From positions 1-64,000 of the forward strand of contig JAYPYW010000009.1 of NCBI GenBank assembly GCA_038154685.1: a DNA stretch of 64,000 nt. The letters run 5' to 3'. The stretch comes from GCA-002722245 sp038154685 (GTDB lineage Bacteria > Bacteroidota > Bacteroidia > Flavobacteriales_C > GCA-002722245). Of the stretch, positions 7,800-14,651 are shown piece after piece. Within the stretch, counting starts at the first letter, position 1; each line of letters opens with the position of its first letter. The translations under genes and the position numbers were made by a program. Under the pieces are notes generated by a model. That model ran no database searches. It was not told where the DNA came from and saw only the letters and a list, made by a program, of their open reading frames with translations.

Positions 7800-9233
7800 A
7801 TGAGAAAGATATCTGTATTACTACTTTTTTCAGTGTTAACTAGCTTGTCAACTTTTGCTCAAGGGCATAAAATAAAGTTCGACATCAAAAACTTAAACGA
7901 TAGTGTAGTTTATCTGGCAAGATATTTCGGGGATAATAAGTACATAAAGGATACTGTTGTAGTGGACGGTAAAGAGAAATTTGTTGTTGAAGGTGAGGAG
8001 GAGCTTGAATGTGGGATTTACATGATTGTTCGTGAAAGAAGAAATGCATATTTCGAGTTTTTGGTAACAGGACAAGAGTTTACTGTGATTTCAGATACAA
8101 CCGACTTCATCAATAAAACATCTTTTAAAAATTCTCCAGATAACGAAATGCTTTATGAGTATTTCCGATTCACAGGGAAGAAAGGGAGGAAGCTTCAGGA
8201 TACTACTTTAACTCAAGATCAGAAGGTTGCTATACACAAAGAAATTAATGAATACAAAAAAGAGTTTGTAAAGAAAAATCCAGATAACCCGATGTCTGTT
8301 GTGTTTAAGTTACAAGAAGACGTTGATATGCCTGATTCAATAAAGAATTTGGAGGGAGAGGATGCTGATAAAAAGAAATACTATTATTATTTAAATCACT
8401 ACTGGGATAAAACAGACTTTGGAAGCCCTTGTTTATTAAGAACTCCAGTTTTCCATGGTAAATTACAGCGCTACTTCGATAAGTGGGTTCCTCAGCACTT
8501 TGATTCTATTCCTGTTTATGCTGATAGATTGGTTGAAAAGGCTAGTGTAAATGATGAGGTTTACAAATATATTGTTAATTATATCACTTTTAAATGGGAG
8601 TCTGGTAAATCCAAAAGAATGTGTTGGGATAAGGTTTTTTACCACATGGCAAGAACTTATTATTTAGCACAACCAGAATCAAAAACTCCATGGGTTGAAG
8701 AGGGGCAGATGTCTAAGATCAGAACAAGGGTTCAGGACTTGCAATATTGTTTATGTAATGAGAAGGCATTGCCTTTCCAAATGAGGTATAAAGGGAACGA
8801 TTATGGTCCTGTTGGATTAGAGGATACTAATAAGGTTCGTCATGATTTTTACCAAATGCCAGAAGATTATGTTGTGTTGTGGTTCTGGGATTCAGATTGT
8901 GGTCACTGTAAAAAGCAAACACCAAAGCTTTGGGATATGTACCAAAAATACAAAGCGCAAGGTAAGAGTGTAGAGGTGATGGCGATTAACATTGAGCAAG
9001 AGTCCAAGGGGTACATCGATTACATCAGAGAAAAACAATATAGTTGGATTAATGTTCAGGATACTGCTCACTTATCTAAATTCAGAGAGTTCTACGATAT
9101 TTATTCAACACCAGTAGCATTTATATTGGATAAGGAAAGAAAAATAATCGGGAAGAGAATAGATCCTGAAGCAATTGATGGTTTCTTAGCGGAGATGTTT
9201 AAGGAGGAAGAGGAGAAGAAAAAGAAGAAATAA
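7800..9233 (+). CDS. Exported thioredoxin-like (TlpA/DUF4369-type) protein
   Basis: 477-residue secreted protein. Signal peptide MRKISVLLLFSVLTSLSTFAQ (cleavage after about residue 21), an N-terminal beta-rich domain of the DUF4369 kind (ikfdiknlndSVVYLARYFGD...), a long helical middle part with a DUF5106-like look, and a C-terminal thioredoxin fold with the redox pair CGHC (C367 and C370) in WFWDSDCGHCKKQTPKLWDMY. The cis-proline region reads IYSTPVAFIL. Such proteins probably handle disulfides or respond to redox conditions in the periplasm. The tail is a Lys/Glu run. It stands alone between a promoter and a terminator. Confidence 0.88.
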   Translation: MRKISVLLLFSVLTSLSTFAQGHKIKFDIKNLNDSVVYLARYFGDNKYIKDTVVVDGKEKFVVEGEEELECGIYMIVRERRNAYFEFLVTGQEFTVISDTTDFINKTSFKNSPDNEMLYEYFRFTGKKGRKLQDTTLTQDQKVAIHKEINEYKKEFVKKNPDNPMSVVFKLQEDVDMPDSIKNLEGEDADKKKYYYYLNHYWDKTDFGSPCLLRTPVFHGKLQRYFDKWVPQHFDSIPVYADRLVEKASVNDEVYKYIVNYITFKWESGKSKRMCWDKVFYHMARTYYLAQPESKTPWVEEGQMSKIRTRVQDLQYCLCNEKALPFQMRYKGNDYGPVGLEDTNKVRHDFYQMPEDYVVLWFWDSDCGHCKKQTPKLWDMYQKYKAQGKSVEVMAINIEQESKGYIDYIREKQYSWINVQDTAHLSKFREFYDIYSTPVAFILDKERKIIGKRIDPEAIDGFLAEMFKEEEEKKKKK

Positions 9234-9265
9234 AAAAAGAGGAGCGTTTAGCTCCTCTTTTTTTT
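9232..9265. terminator. Bidirectional terminator between convergent genes
   Basis: Stem AAAAAGAGGAGC (9234-9245), loop GTTTA, then GCTCCTCTTTTT. With A-runs on the left and T-runs on the right, it can serve both the thioredoxin-like gene and the convergent BLUF gene. Confidence 0.85.
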
Positions 9266-9739
9266 CTATCTCACTATGTCTATGTCGTTATTGGAGCTCC
9301 AAAATTTATTGAAATCAATATCTCCATTTTTGTAGAAATATCTCATGAGTTCTATTGCTAAATCTTGTTTTTCTGTAAGATCTGCAAGCAAATCGAATTC
9401 TTGGTTTTGGTTTATTTCCTTTAGGTCTTGAATATCTTGGTAAGTAAAAATTTTCAATCCCATATTCCAGGATTCAAAGTCTCTTTTTCCAATTTTTCCC
9501 TGTAATACGATTCTTATACTTTCATGCCGCTCATCTTGCGCGATTTTGTGGTATAGTTTTTTTACTTCCACTTCATCTCCCTCTAGAAGCTGAAAGAATG
9601 CATCGTTTATATATAATAATAGACCAGTTATATTTTGCTTTTTATTGTTGACTTGTGCTTTTTCAACAATTTTAAAAATCTCAGAGTCTTTCATTGTAAG
9701 TGCGGCTCTACTGTAATAAACAATTCTATACAAACTCAT
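9266..9739 (-). CDS. BLUF domain blue-light photoreceptor
   Basis: 157-residue sensor of blue light using FAD. The BLUF domain covers about residues 1-95 and keeps every residue of the photocycle: Tyr8 (YRIVYYSRA), Asn31/Asn32 (VNNKKQNITGLLLY), Gln50 (DAFFQLLEGDEVEV), Trp91 and Met93 (SWNMGL). This numbering is the same as in short cyanobacterial BLUF proteins. There is no output domain, only a C-terminal extension of about 60 residues (IQDLKEINQNQEFDLL...), so it probably signals through protein contacts. It is divergent from dapB and has no obvious partner next door. Confidence 0.93.
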   Translation of the reverse strand: MSLYRIVYYSRAALTMKDSEIFKIVEKAQVNNKKQNITGLLLYINDAFFQLLEGDEVEVKKLYHKIAQDERHESIRIVLQGKIGKRDFESWNMGLKIFTYQDIQDLKEINQNQEFDLLADLTEKQDLAIELMRYFYKNGDIDFNKFWSSNNDIDIVR

Positions 9740-9876
9740 TTTAAATATCTAGTTGTTGTGTTTAATTGAGTAGTTTCTTCTACTATTAGTGATTAATAAT
9801 GTTTCAAAATAATTGTTTTATTTATCATGTTTTTTGTTAAACAATAATTTTAGACTGGTTTTCAGACATATCTAAC

Positions 9877-9884
9877 TATATTTG
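9877..9884 (+). promoter_or_regulatory. Minus-7 promoter box for dapB
   Basis: TATATTTG, an exact TAnnTTTG match, 16 bases before the dapB ATG. The minus-33 element is not clear. Confidence 0.5.
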
Positions 9885-9900
9885 CGTCAAAATTTGAAGT

Positions 9901-10614
9901 ATGAAAATCGCGCTTTTAGGATATGGGAAAATGGGTAAAGAGATTGAAAAAATCGCTTTATCGAGAGGGAATGAAATTGTTTTAAAAATTGGAGCAGATA
10001 ATTTAAGCGATTTAACCGAGGATAACCTTTCTAAAGCGGATGTAGCTATTGAATTTAGTACACCAGATACTGCATACGACAATATTCAGTTATGTTTCAA
10101 ATCCAATGTTCCAGTAGTTGTTGGTACTACAGGATGGTTAGATAAGTTGGACGATTGTGTTAACCAAACAAAGGAAGGTAAGGGGTTGTTTTATGCTTCT
10201 AACTTTAGTGTCGGTGTAAATGTGTTTTTTGAAATCAATAAAAAATTAGCACAATTAATGGCACCGTATTCAGATTACAAGGTGGCAATGGAAGAGATTC
10301 ATCATACAGAGAAATTAGATGCGCCAAGTGGAACAGCAATTACTTTAGCAGAAGGTGTTATTGAAAATATTCCAACAGTAGGGAAGTGGGTGAACGAAGA
10401 AACTGATAATTCTTCTGAAGTAGGTATTGTGTCTAAAAGGATTGAGAAAGTCCCTGGTACACACGTAATCACTTACGAAAATGAAATTGATGAGATTTAT
10501 ATTAAGCACACCGCTCATAACAGAAAGGGATTTGCTTTAGGAGCAGTTTTAGCAGCTGAATTTATGGCTGGTAAATCTGGATTCCACGGGATGTCTGATC
10601 TTTTGGGATTATAA
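9901..10614 (+). CDS. dapB: 4-hydroxy-tetrahydrodipicolinate reductase
   Basis: 237-residue DapB, the NAD(P)H-dependent reductase of the diaminopimelate/lysine pathway, supplying peptidoglycan cross-link precursor. The nucleotide-binding motif is at the N-terminus (MKIALLGYGKMGKEI), and the catalytic and substrate-binding segment is EEIHHTEKLDAPSGTA. The C-terminal HTAHNRKGFALGAVLAAEF segment is typical. It is slightly shorter than proteobacterial DapB, as is usual in Bacteroidota. Preceded by a good minus-7 box and followed by a strong terminator, so it is probably transcribed alone. Confidence 0.96.
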   Translation: MKIALLGYGKMGKEIEKIALSRGNEIVLKIGADNLSDLTEDNLSKADVAIEFSTPDTAYDNIQLCFKSNVPVVVGTTGWLDKLDDCVNQTKEGKGLFYASNFSVGVNVFFEINKKLAQLMAPYSDYKVAMEEIHHTEKLDAPSGTAITLAEGVIENIPTVGKWVNEETDNSSEVGIVSKRIEKVPGTHVITYENEIDEIYIKHTAHNRKGFALGAVLAAEFMAGKSGFHGMSDLLGL

Positions 10615-10636
10615 TTTCTAGGGTATTTATAAAATT

Positions 10637-10664
10637 AAAAGCCACTCATTTGAGTGGCTTTTTT
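10637..10664 (+). terminator. Intrinsic terminator after dapB
   Basis: Stem AAAAGCCACTCA (10637-10648) with TGAGTGGCTTTT (10651-10662), two-base loop, then a T-run. Confidence 0.9.
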
Positions 10665-10669
10665 ATTCT

Positions 10670-10741
10670 CACACAGATCAATATGATTAAAACGATTTTC
10701 AAAAGGGTTGTGGAATCGCATTAATCGTATTGATCTGTGTG
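10670..10741. repeat. Long palindromic intergenic element with 28-bp inverted arms
   Basis: Left arm 10670-10697 begins CACACAGATCAATA and the right arm 10714-10741 ends TATTGATCTGTGTG. The arms match at about 25 of 28 positions around a 16-base loop. It sits between convergent dapB and the copper ATPase gene. 'CACAGAT' cores also occur in the repeats at 20715 and 48800, suggesting one dispersed family. Confidence 0.65.
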
Positions 10742-10757
10742 CTTTAAATAATTAAGT

Positions 10758-12854
10758 CTAGTGAGACTTTTTAATCTTAAGGAGAATAGAATTCCCGATT
10801 ACCACTACATCCGAAAAAGCCATTGATAAAGCAGCTACAATTGGCTTAAGGTTTCCAAAAGCAGCAATTGGAATTGCAACAACATTGTAAATTAGTGCCC
10901 AAAAGAAGTTTTGTTGGATCGTTCTGTAAGTTTGTTTTCCAATAGTTAAAGCTTTCTTTAAAGTAGCTAATTGCTTGTCGATTAAAATTACCTCAGAAGA
11001 ATTAATGGCAATATCCGTCGCTGATCCAAAAGAAACGCCTACAGTTGCGAGGGCTAGGGAAGGAGCATCGTTGATACCATCGCCAACCATTACAACATTA
11101 TAGTCTTTGTTGAGCTTTTCGATTATTTTTAGTTTTTCTTCTGGTGATTTCTCATAATAGTAATCATCAAGGTAAAGTTCTCTAGCAATTTCATCACAAT
11201 TTTTTCTTCTATCTCCAGAAAGTAGCATCGTTCTGTATCCGTGAGATTTTAACCACGAAATAGTTTCTTCAGCATCATCTTTGGCTTGATCCTTTATCCA
11301 TAATTCAGCTACAACAGATGTTCCGTTGAATAAAACAAGGTCTGAGGTTAACTCTCTTGTAGTTATGGTTTTTGCGTACTTGTTAGATACAAGTTGGTAA
11401 GTGTTACCTTCTATATCTGTTCCCTTAACACCTTTTCCTCTAATTTCAATTACATCTTGCAAGTAAATAGGGCCAACTTCTTTATTTAATGCTTTTACTA
11501 AAGATTCTGCAATGGGGTGGTTACTTTGTTGCTCCAAAGAAAGGATGACTTGCTTGATTTTTTCTTCAGATTCTTTATAATAATTTAATTTGTTGAGAAT
11601 GAATTCACCTGTTGTTAATGTTCCTGTCTTATCAAAAACAATCAAATTAGCTTTTGCTAGTTTTTCTAGGGTAGTTCCTCCTTTAATTAGAACTCCCTGA
11701 TTAGCCAACTTACCAACACCTACCATAATTGCTGTTGGAGCGGCCAGTCCCATGGCGCATGGACAACTTATAACAAGCGTTGCGATACTTCTCATTATAG
11801 ATTCCTGTATTCCAAGGTCAAATACAAAAAATGACAATGAGAATGTGATTAAAGCAATTGCAATAACCGTCGGGACAAAAATGTTGCTAATTCGATCACC
11901 TAGTTTTTGGATTTCAGGTTTCTGACTTTGAGTGTTCTTAACTAGGTCGATAATCCTGTCGATTGTAGCTTCGCCATGCGTTTGTGTGACCCTAACTAAA
12001 GCAGATCCTGATAGGACAGTTGTTCCAGAGATTACTTCAGTCAGCGTGTTTTTAAAAATAGGCAAGCTTTCCCCCGTAATTAGGCTCTCGTCTAGTTCAA
12101 GCTCTCCAGAGGCTATAATCCCATCAACTGGTAGTTTGTCTCCAGTGTTTATTCTTATGAAATCATCAACTTTTAGTTCTTTTACATCGACTCTTTCAAT
12201 ACTATCACCATTGGTGACCCTTCTAGCAATTTTTGGACGAAGTTCTTCTAAATCGCGCAGGGCAGAGGTGGTTTTTTTTATGGCTCTTTCTTCAATAAAA
12301 TTCCCTAGTAAGACTAAGGTTATTATTGAAGCGGTTGTTTCGAAGAAAAGATAATCATGTCCGCCATTTATTATAAATGTTCCATGAATACTATAGCCAA
12401 AGGCTGATATAAAACCCGTAGAAACAAGAACGTCCATGTTTGGGACTCCTGATTTTAAACTGAAAAAAGCACTTTTCATAAAGTGACTTCCTCCAAAAAT
12501 GAAAACAGGAATACATAAACCCAGTTGAAGGTATTTATTGTTTAGAAAGGAGTCATGTTCTACAAACATATGCGCCATTAATGGAATGGTGAATATGGCA
12601 GAGATGATCAATAATTTAGTAATTCTTGATGGGCTGTCTTGGTTTTCTTTCTCAATGATTTTAAAACCAGATTGATTTATTTTTTTAGAAACCTCTTCAA
12701 AGTCGATATTTTTAGCGCTAAATTCTGCTTCACCTGTAGAAAAATTAACTGTTACGTCTTGAGCTCCAGCTTTTTTTAAAGTCCTTTCAACCGAGAATGC
12801 ACAATTAGTACATGTCATACCTTCGATATTCAGTTTGTGTTTCTTTAAACCCAT
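10758..12854 (-). CDS. Heavy-metal (copper-type) P1B ATPase
   Basis: 698-residue P-type ATPase that pumps a soft metal ion, most likely Cu(I), across the inner membrane. One N-terminal metal-binding domain with GMTCTNC (C15, C18), then transmembrane helices, the actuator domain (ITGES), the SCPCAMGLAAP motif in the transport helix, the phosphorylation site DKTGTLT, and the hinge GDGINDAPSLA. The late helices show YNVVAIP and MAFSDVV rather than the canonical MxxSS, a variation common in Bacteroidota copies. Copper export is the best guess, with supply of a cuproenzyme as the alternative. No copper chaperone or CueR gene is adjacent. Confidence 0.9.
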   Translation of the reverse strand: MGLKKHKLNIEGMTCTNCAFSVERTLKKAGAQDVTVNFSTGEAEFSAKNIDFEEVSKKINQSGFKIIEKENQDSPSRITKLLIISAIFTIPLMAHMFVEHDSFLNNKYLQLGLCIPVFIFGGSHFMKSAFFSLKSGVPNMDVLVSTGFISAFGYSIHGTFIINGGHDYLFFETTASIITLVLLGNFIEERAIKKTTSALRDLEELRPKIARRVTNGDSIERVDVKELKVDDFIRINTGDKLPVDGIIASGELELDESLITGESLPIFKNTLTEVISGTTVLSGSALVRVTQTHGEATIDRIIDLVKNTQSQKPEIQKLGDRISNIFVPTVIAIALITFSLSFFVFDLGIQESIMRSIATLVISCPCAMGLAAPTAIMVGVGKLANQGVLIKGGTTLEKLAKANLIVFDKTGTLTTGEFILNKLNYYKESEEKIKQVILSLEQQSNHPIAESLVKALNKEVGPIYLQDVIEIRGKGVKGTDIEGNTYQLVSNKYAKTITTRELTSDLVLFNGTSVVAELWIKDQAKDDAEETISWLKSHGYRTMLLSGDRRKNCDEIARELYLDDYYYEKSPEEKLKIIEKLNKDYNVVMVGDGINDAPSLALATVGVSFGSATDIAINSSEVILIDKQLATLKKALTIGKQTYRTIQQNFFWALIYNVVAIPIAAFGNLKPIVAALSMAFSDVVVIGNSILLKIKKSH

Positions 12855-12888
12855 ATAATAAAGTTAAGAATTAGGTTTTAATACATTT

Positions 12889-12921
12889 TTTGGAATCAAG
12901 AAAAGTTTTTTATTATCTTTG
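12889..12921 (+). promoter_or_regulatory. Bacteroidetes-type promoter for tRNA-His
   Basis: TTTG at 12889-12892 and TATCTTTG at 12914-12921, spacer 21, an excellent match to the TTTG/TAnnTTTG consensus. It lies 12 bases before the tRNA 5' end. Confidence 0.75.
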
Positions 12922-12933
12922 CACCCCACAAAT

Positions 12934-13008
12934 GGCGATGTTAGCTCAGTTGGTTAGAGCACTGGTTTGTGGTTCCAGGGGTCGTGGGTTCGAATCCCAT
13001 CAGCCACC
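12934..13008 (+). tRNA. tRNA-His (GTG), acceptor stem inconsistent
   Basis: Cloverleaf with D-arm GCTCAGTTGGTTAGAGC, anticodon loop TTGTGGT (anticodon GTG), T-arm GTGGGTTCGAATCCCAT, and the extra G at position -1 with discriminator C73 that marks tRNA-His; CCA follows at 13009-13011. The acceptor arms do not pair: GCGATGT at 12935-12941 faces CAGCCAC at 13001-13007, giving only two Watson-Crick pairs and one wobble. The 5' arm pairs much better with the 3' arm of the second tRNA-His copy at 13186-13192. An assembly swap between near-identical copies is likely. Confidence 0.8.
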
Positions 13009-13010
13009 CC

Positions 13011-13043
13011 AAAAAAAGAGTTGATATTATCAACTCTTTTTTT
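13011..13043 (+). terminator. Terminator after first tRNA-His
   Basis: A-run and GAGTTGAT, three-base loop, ATCAACTC and a T-run form a strong hairpin directly after the tRNA. Confidence 0.85.
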
Positions 13044-13121
13044 ATTTGAATCTTGTTAGACTTCTTTGTAATTGTGGTTTTGATTTAAAACCTGGTAGTT
13101 GACCAAGCTTTTTGTCTTTTC

Positions 13122-13131
13122 NNNNNNNNNN
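13122..13131. other. Scaffold gap (10 N) inside a tRNA-His gene
   Basis: Ten N. The sequence to its right starts within the D-loop of a second tRNA-His, so the gap hides that gene's 5' end. The true length is unknown, since all four gaps in the window have the same length of 10. Confidence 0.95.
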
Positions 13132-13193
13132 CAGTTGGTTAGAGCACTGGTTTGTGGTTCCAGGGGTCGTGGGTTCGAATCCCATACTTCGCC
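13132..13193 (+). tRNA. tRNA-His (GTG), 5' end lost in scaffold gap
   Basis: From 13132 the sequence is identical to the first tRNA-His over 54 bases (12947-13000), then diverges to ACTTCGC plus C73 (13186-13193). The anticodon is GTG. The 5' acceptor arm and half of the D-arm lie in the gap. Its 3' arm would pair with a 5' arm GCGAAGT, and pairs at six of seven positions with the 5' arm of the first copy. Confidence 0.75.
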
Positions 13194-13198
13194 CTCTT

Positions 13199-13238
13199 AA
13201 AACAATAAAGCCGATCTTTTGATCGGCTTTATTGTTTT
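13199..13238 (+). terminator. Terminator after second tRNA-His
   Basis: Perfect 18-bp inverted repeat (13199-13216 and 13221-13238) around TTTT, with CCGATC/GATCGG at its tip and a T-rich end. Confidence 0.9.
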
Positions 13239-13240
13239 AA

Positions 13241-13292
13241 GGTTTCAGGCTTTAGATTTCAGACTTAAAAATTATTTTCTGAAACCTGAATT
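13241..13292. repeat. 'GGTTTCAG' palindromic repeat, second copy
   Basis: GGTTTCAGGCTTTAGATTTC on the left and CTGAAACCTGAATTC on the right form an imperfect inverted repeat related to the one at 6076-6132. Confidence 0.5.
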
Positions 13293-13298
13293 CACAGA

Positions 13299-13754
13299 TC
13301 ACCTTTTTACAGCCTTTTCATAAGCCTCAATCCATTTATCAGGTCTGATTTTAGTGGCCAATTCTTCAAGTAGTTTAAAAGGTATTTTTTCAGGGTTCTT
13401 AAACCTAATACAGCTTTTACCCATATCTAATTTAAGATCAGAGTGATTGGGGAATTCTTTTACAAACCAATCCATAATTTCCGGGATGGAATAAATACCC
13501 ATATGATAAAATCCGATATGATTTTTTTGTGCTCCTACAGAAATAAAGGGTAGGGGTTCATTTTTCTTGCAATGATAACCGTTAGGATATAAGGATAATG
13601 GTACAACGAAACTTGGCATTCCATAGCTAATTGCCGATTCAAAGCCAATAGGCAAGTTCTTTTCAAGAATATTCAATATCCTTTTAATAGCTTCTTGTTG
13701 ATGTACAGGTGCGTTATTTATATATTCTTCAGTCGAATTTCCAGGAACTTGCAT
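13299..13754 (-). CDS. DUF1801 (YdhG-like) protein
   Basis: 151-residue soluble protein of the DUF1801 / YdhG fold (iron-chaperone-like SCP superfamily). Visible family features: the N-terminal helix around NAPVHQQEAIKRILNILEKNLP, the motif ESAISYGMPSF, the central ISVGAQKNHIGFYHMG strand pair and the C-terminal KSCIRFKNPEKIPFKLLEELA. Its biochemical role is not established. It stands alone on the minus strand between the tRNA region and the phosphorelay operon. Confidence 0.85.
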   Translation of the reverse strand: MQVPGNSTEEYINNAPVHQQEAIKRILNILEKNLPIGFESAISYGMPSFVVPLSLYPNGYHCKKNEPLPFISVGAQKNHIGFYHMGIYSIPEIMDWFVKEFPNHSDLKLDMGKSCIRFKNPEKIPFKLLEELATKIRPDKWIEAYEKAVKR

Positions 13755-13830
13755 TTTGACGAAAATTTAGGTGTAATTTACTGAAACTTTTTAGGAATAT
13801 TACCATATAAGAGTTACCGAAAAAAGAGAT

Positions 13831-14202
13831 ATGAAGTTAGTTTTAGTAGAGGATGATGAAGTAGATGTAATGTACTTGGAGCGGCTTTTTAATAAATCGG
13901 ATAAGTACGAAGCAGTTTTTTTTCCTAATGGACAAGAAGCTTTAAGTTTTCTTAACGATCAGTGGGATGGGCAAGAAGAATTGGCAATTTTGAGTGACAT
14001 AAATATGCCGGTTATGGATGGTTTGACCTTGCTGAAAAAAATTAGAGAAAATGAAAAAACATCGAGCTTACCAATGTTTGTTTTCACTACAAGTGATGAT
14101 GATGCAAATATTGAAAAGGCGTTTGAGCTAAATGTTAGTGGTTATTTGTTAAAGCCGTTAACAATTGAGGAATTTGAAAGTTCATTAGAAGAAGTTAAAT
14201 AA
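13831..14202 (+). CDS. Single-domain response regulator (first gene of phosphorelay operon)
   Basis: 123-residue stand-alone receiver domain. The acidic pocket is EDDEVD (residues 7-12), the phospho-acceptor is Asp56 in LSDINMP, the switch Thr is in VFTTSDDD, and the conserved Lys is in GYLLKP. There is no output domain, so it acts as a phosphate shuttle or by protein contacts. Its stop overlaps the next start (TAATG), so it is co-translated with another receiver and the hybrid kinase. Confidence 0.93.
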   Translation: MKLVLVEDDEVDVMYLERLFNKSDKYEAVFFPNGQEALSFLNDQWDGQEELAILSDINMPVMDGLTLLKKIRENEKTSSLPMFVFTTSDDDANIEKAFELNVSGYLLKPLTIEEFESSLEEVK

Positions 14203-14651
14203 TGATAGGAGGATTAAAATTTTTAGGCATGGACAAAATCAAAGTAATGCTTGTTGATGATGACGAAGTAGATTTTATGAATGTTAAAAGGGCATTCAAG
14301 AAAAACAACCTCGAACACACGTTAGAGTATCAACCCAATGGTTTAGATGCTATTAAATATTTAAAGTCGGTTGAGAATTCAGTAGACTTGCCACAGGTGG
14401 TTTTGTTGGATATTAATATGCCAAAGATGAATGGTCATGAGTTTTTGGCTGAACTTAGGGCAGATGATAGTTTGAAGCATATTGTTGTTTATGTTTTAAC
14501 CACTTCTTCTCAAAATAGCGATATTGATAAAGCATACCAGAAACAGGTGTCGGGTTATTTTGTTAAGCCTCTTGATTTTGAGGAGTTTAAATCGACAGTT
14601 AAAAAACTAGATGAGCTTTGGGTAGTTCAAAAATTCCCTGATTTTAGTTAA
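14202..14651 (+). CDS. Single-domain response regulator (second in phosphorelay operon)
   Basis: 149-residue frame containing one receiver domain. An internal ATG at 14229 (MDKIKVMLVDDDEVDF) is the likelier start by comparison with the family, giving 140 residues; an AGGAGG lies shortly before it. Phospho-acceptor Asp in LLDINMPKMNG (residue 70 of the longer form), switch region VLTTSSQNSD, Lys in GYFVKPLDF. This pattern (DxxD, INMPxMNG, TTSS) is typical of Rcp1-like regulators. It overlaps both neighbours by one base. Confidence 0.92.
   Translation: MIGGLKFLGMDKIKVMLVDDDEVDFMNVKRAFKKNNLEHTLEYQPNGLDAIKYLKSVENSVDLPQVVLLDINMPKMNGHEFLAELRADDSLKHIVVYVLTTSSQNSDIDKAYQKQVSGYFVKPLDFEEFKSTVKKLDELWVVQKFPDFS

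Noticed and set aside
13010..13240. Two tRNA-His copies as evidence of a tRNA-derived insertion or integration site
   Set aside because: No integrase, no direct repeats of a tRNA 3' end beyond the tRNA identity itself, and terminators follow each copy; a simple duplicated tRNA with assembly error explains it.
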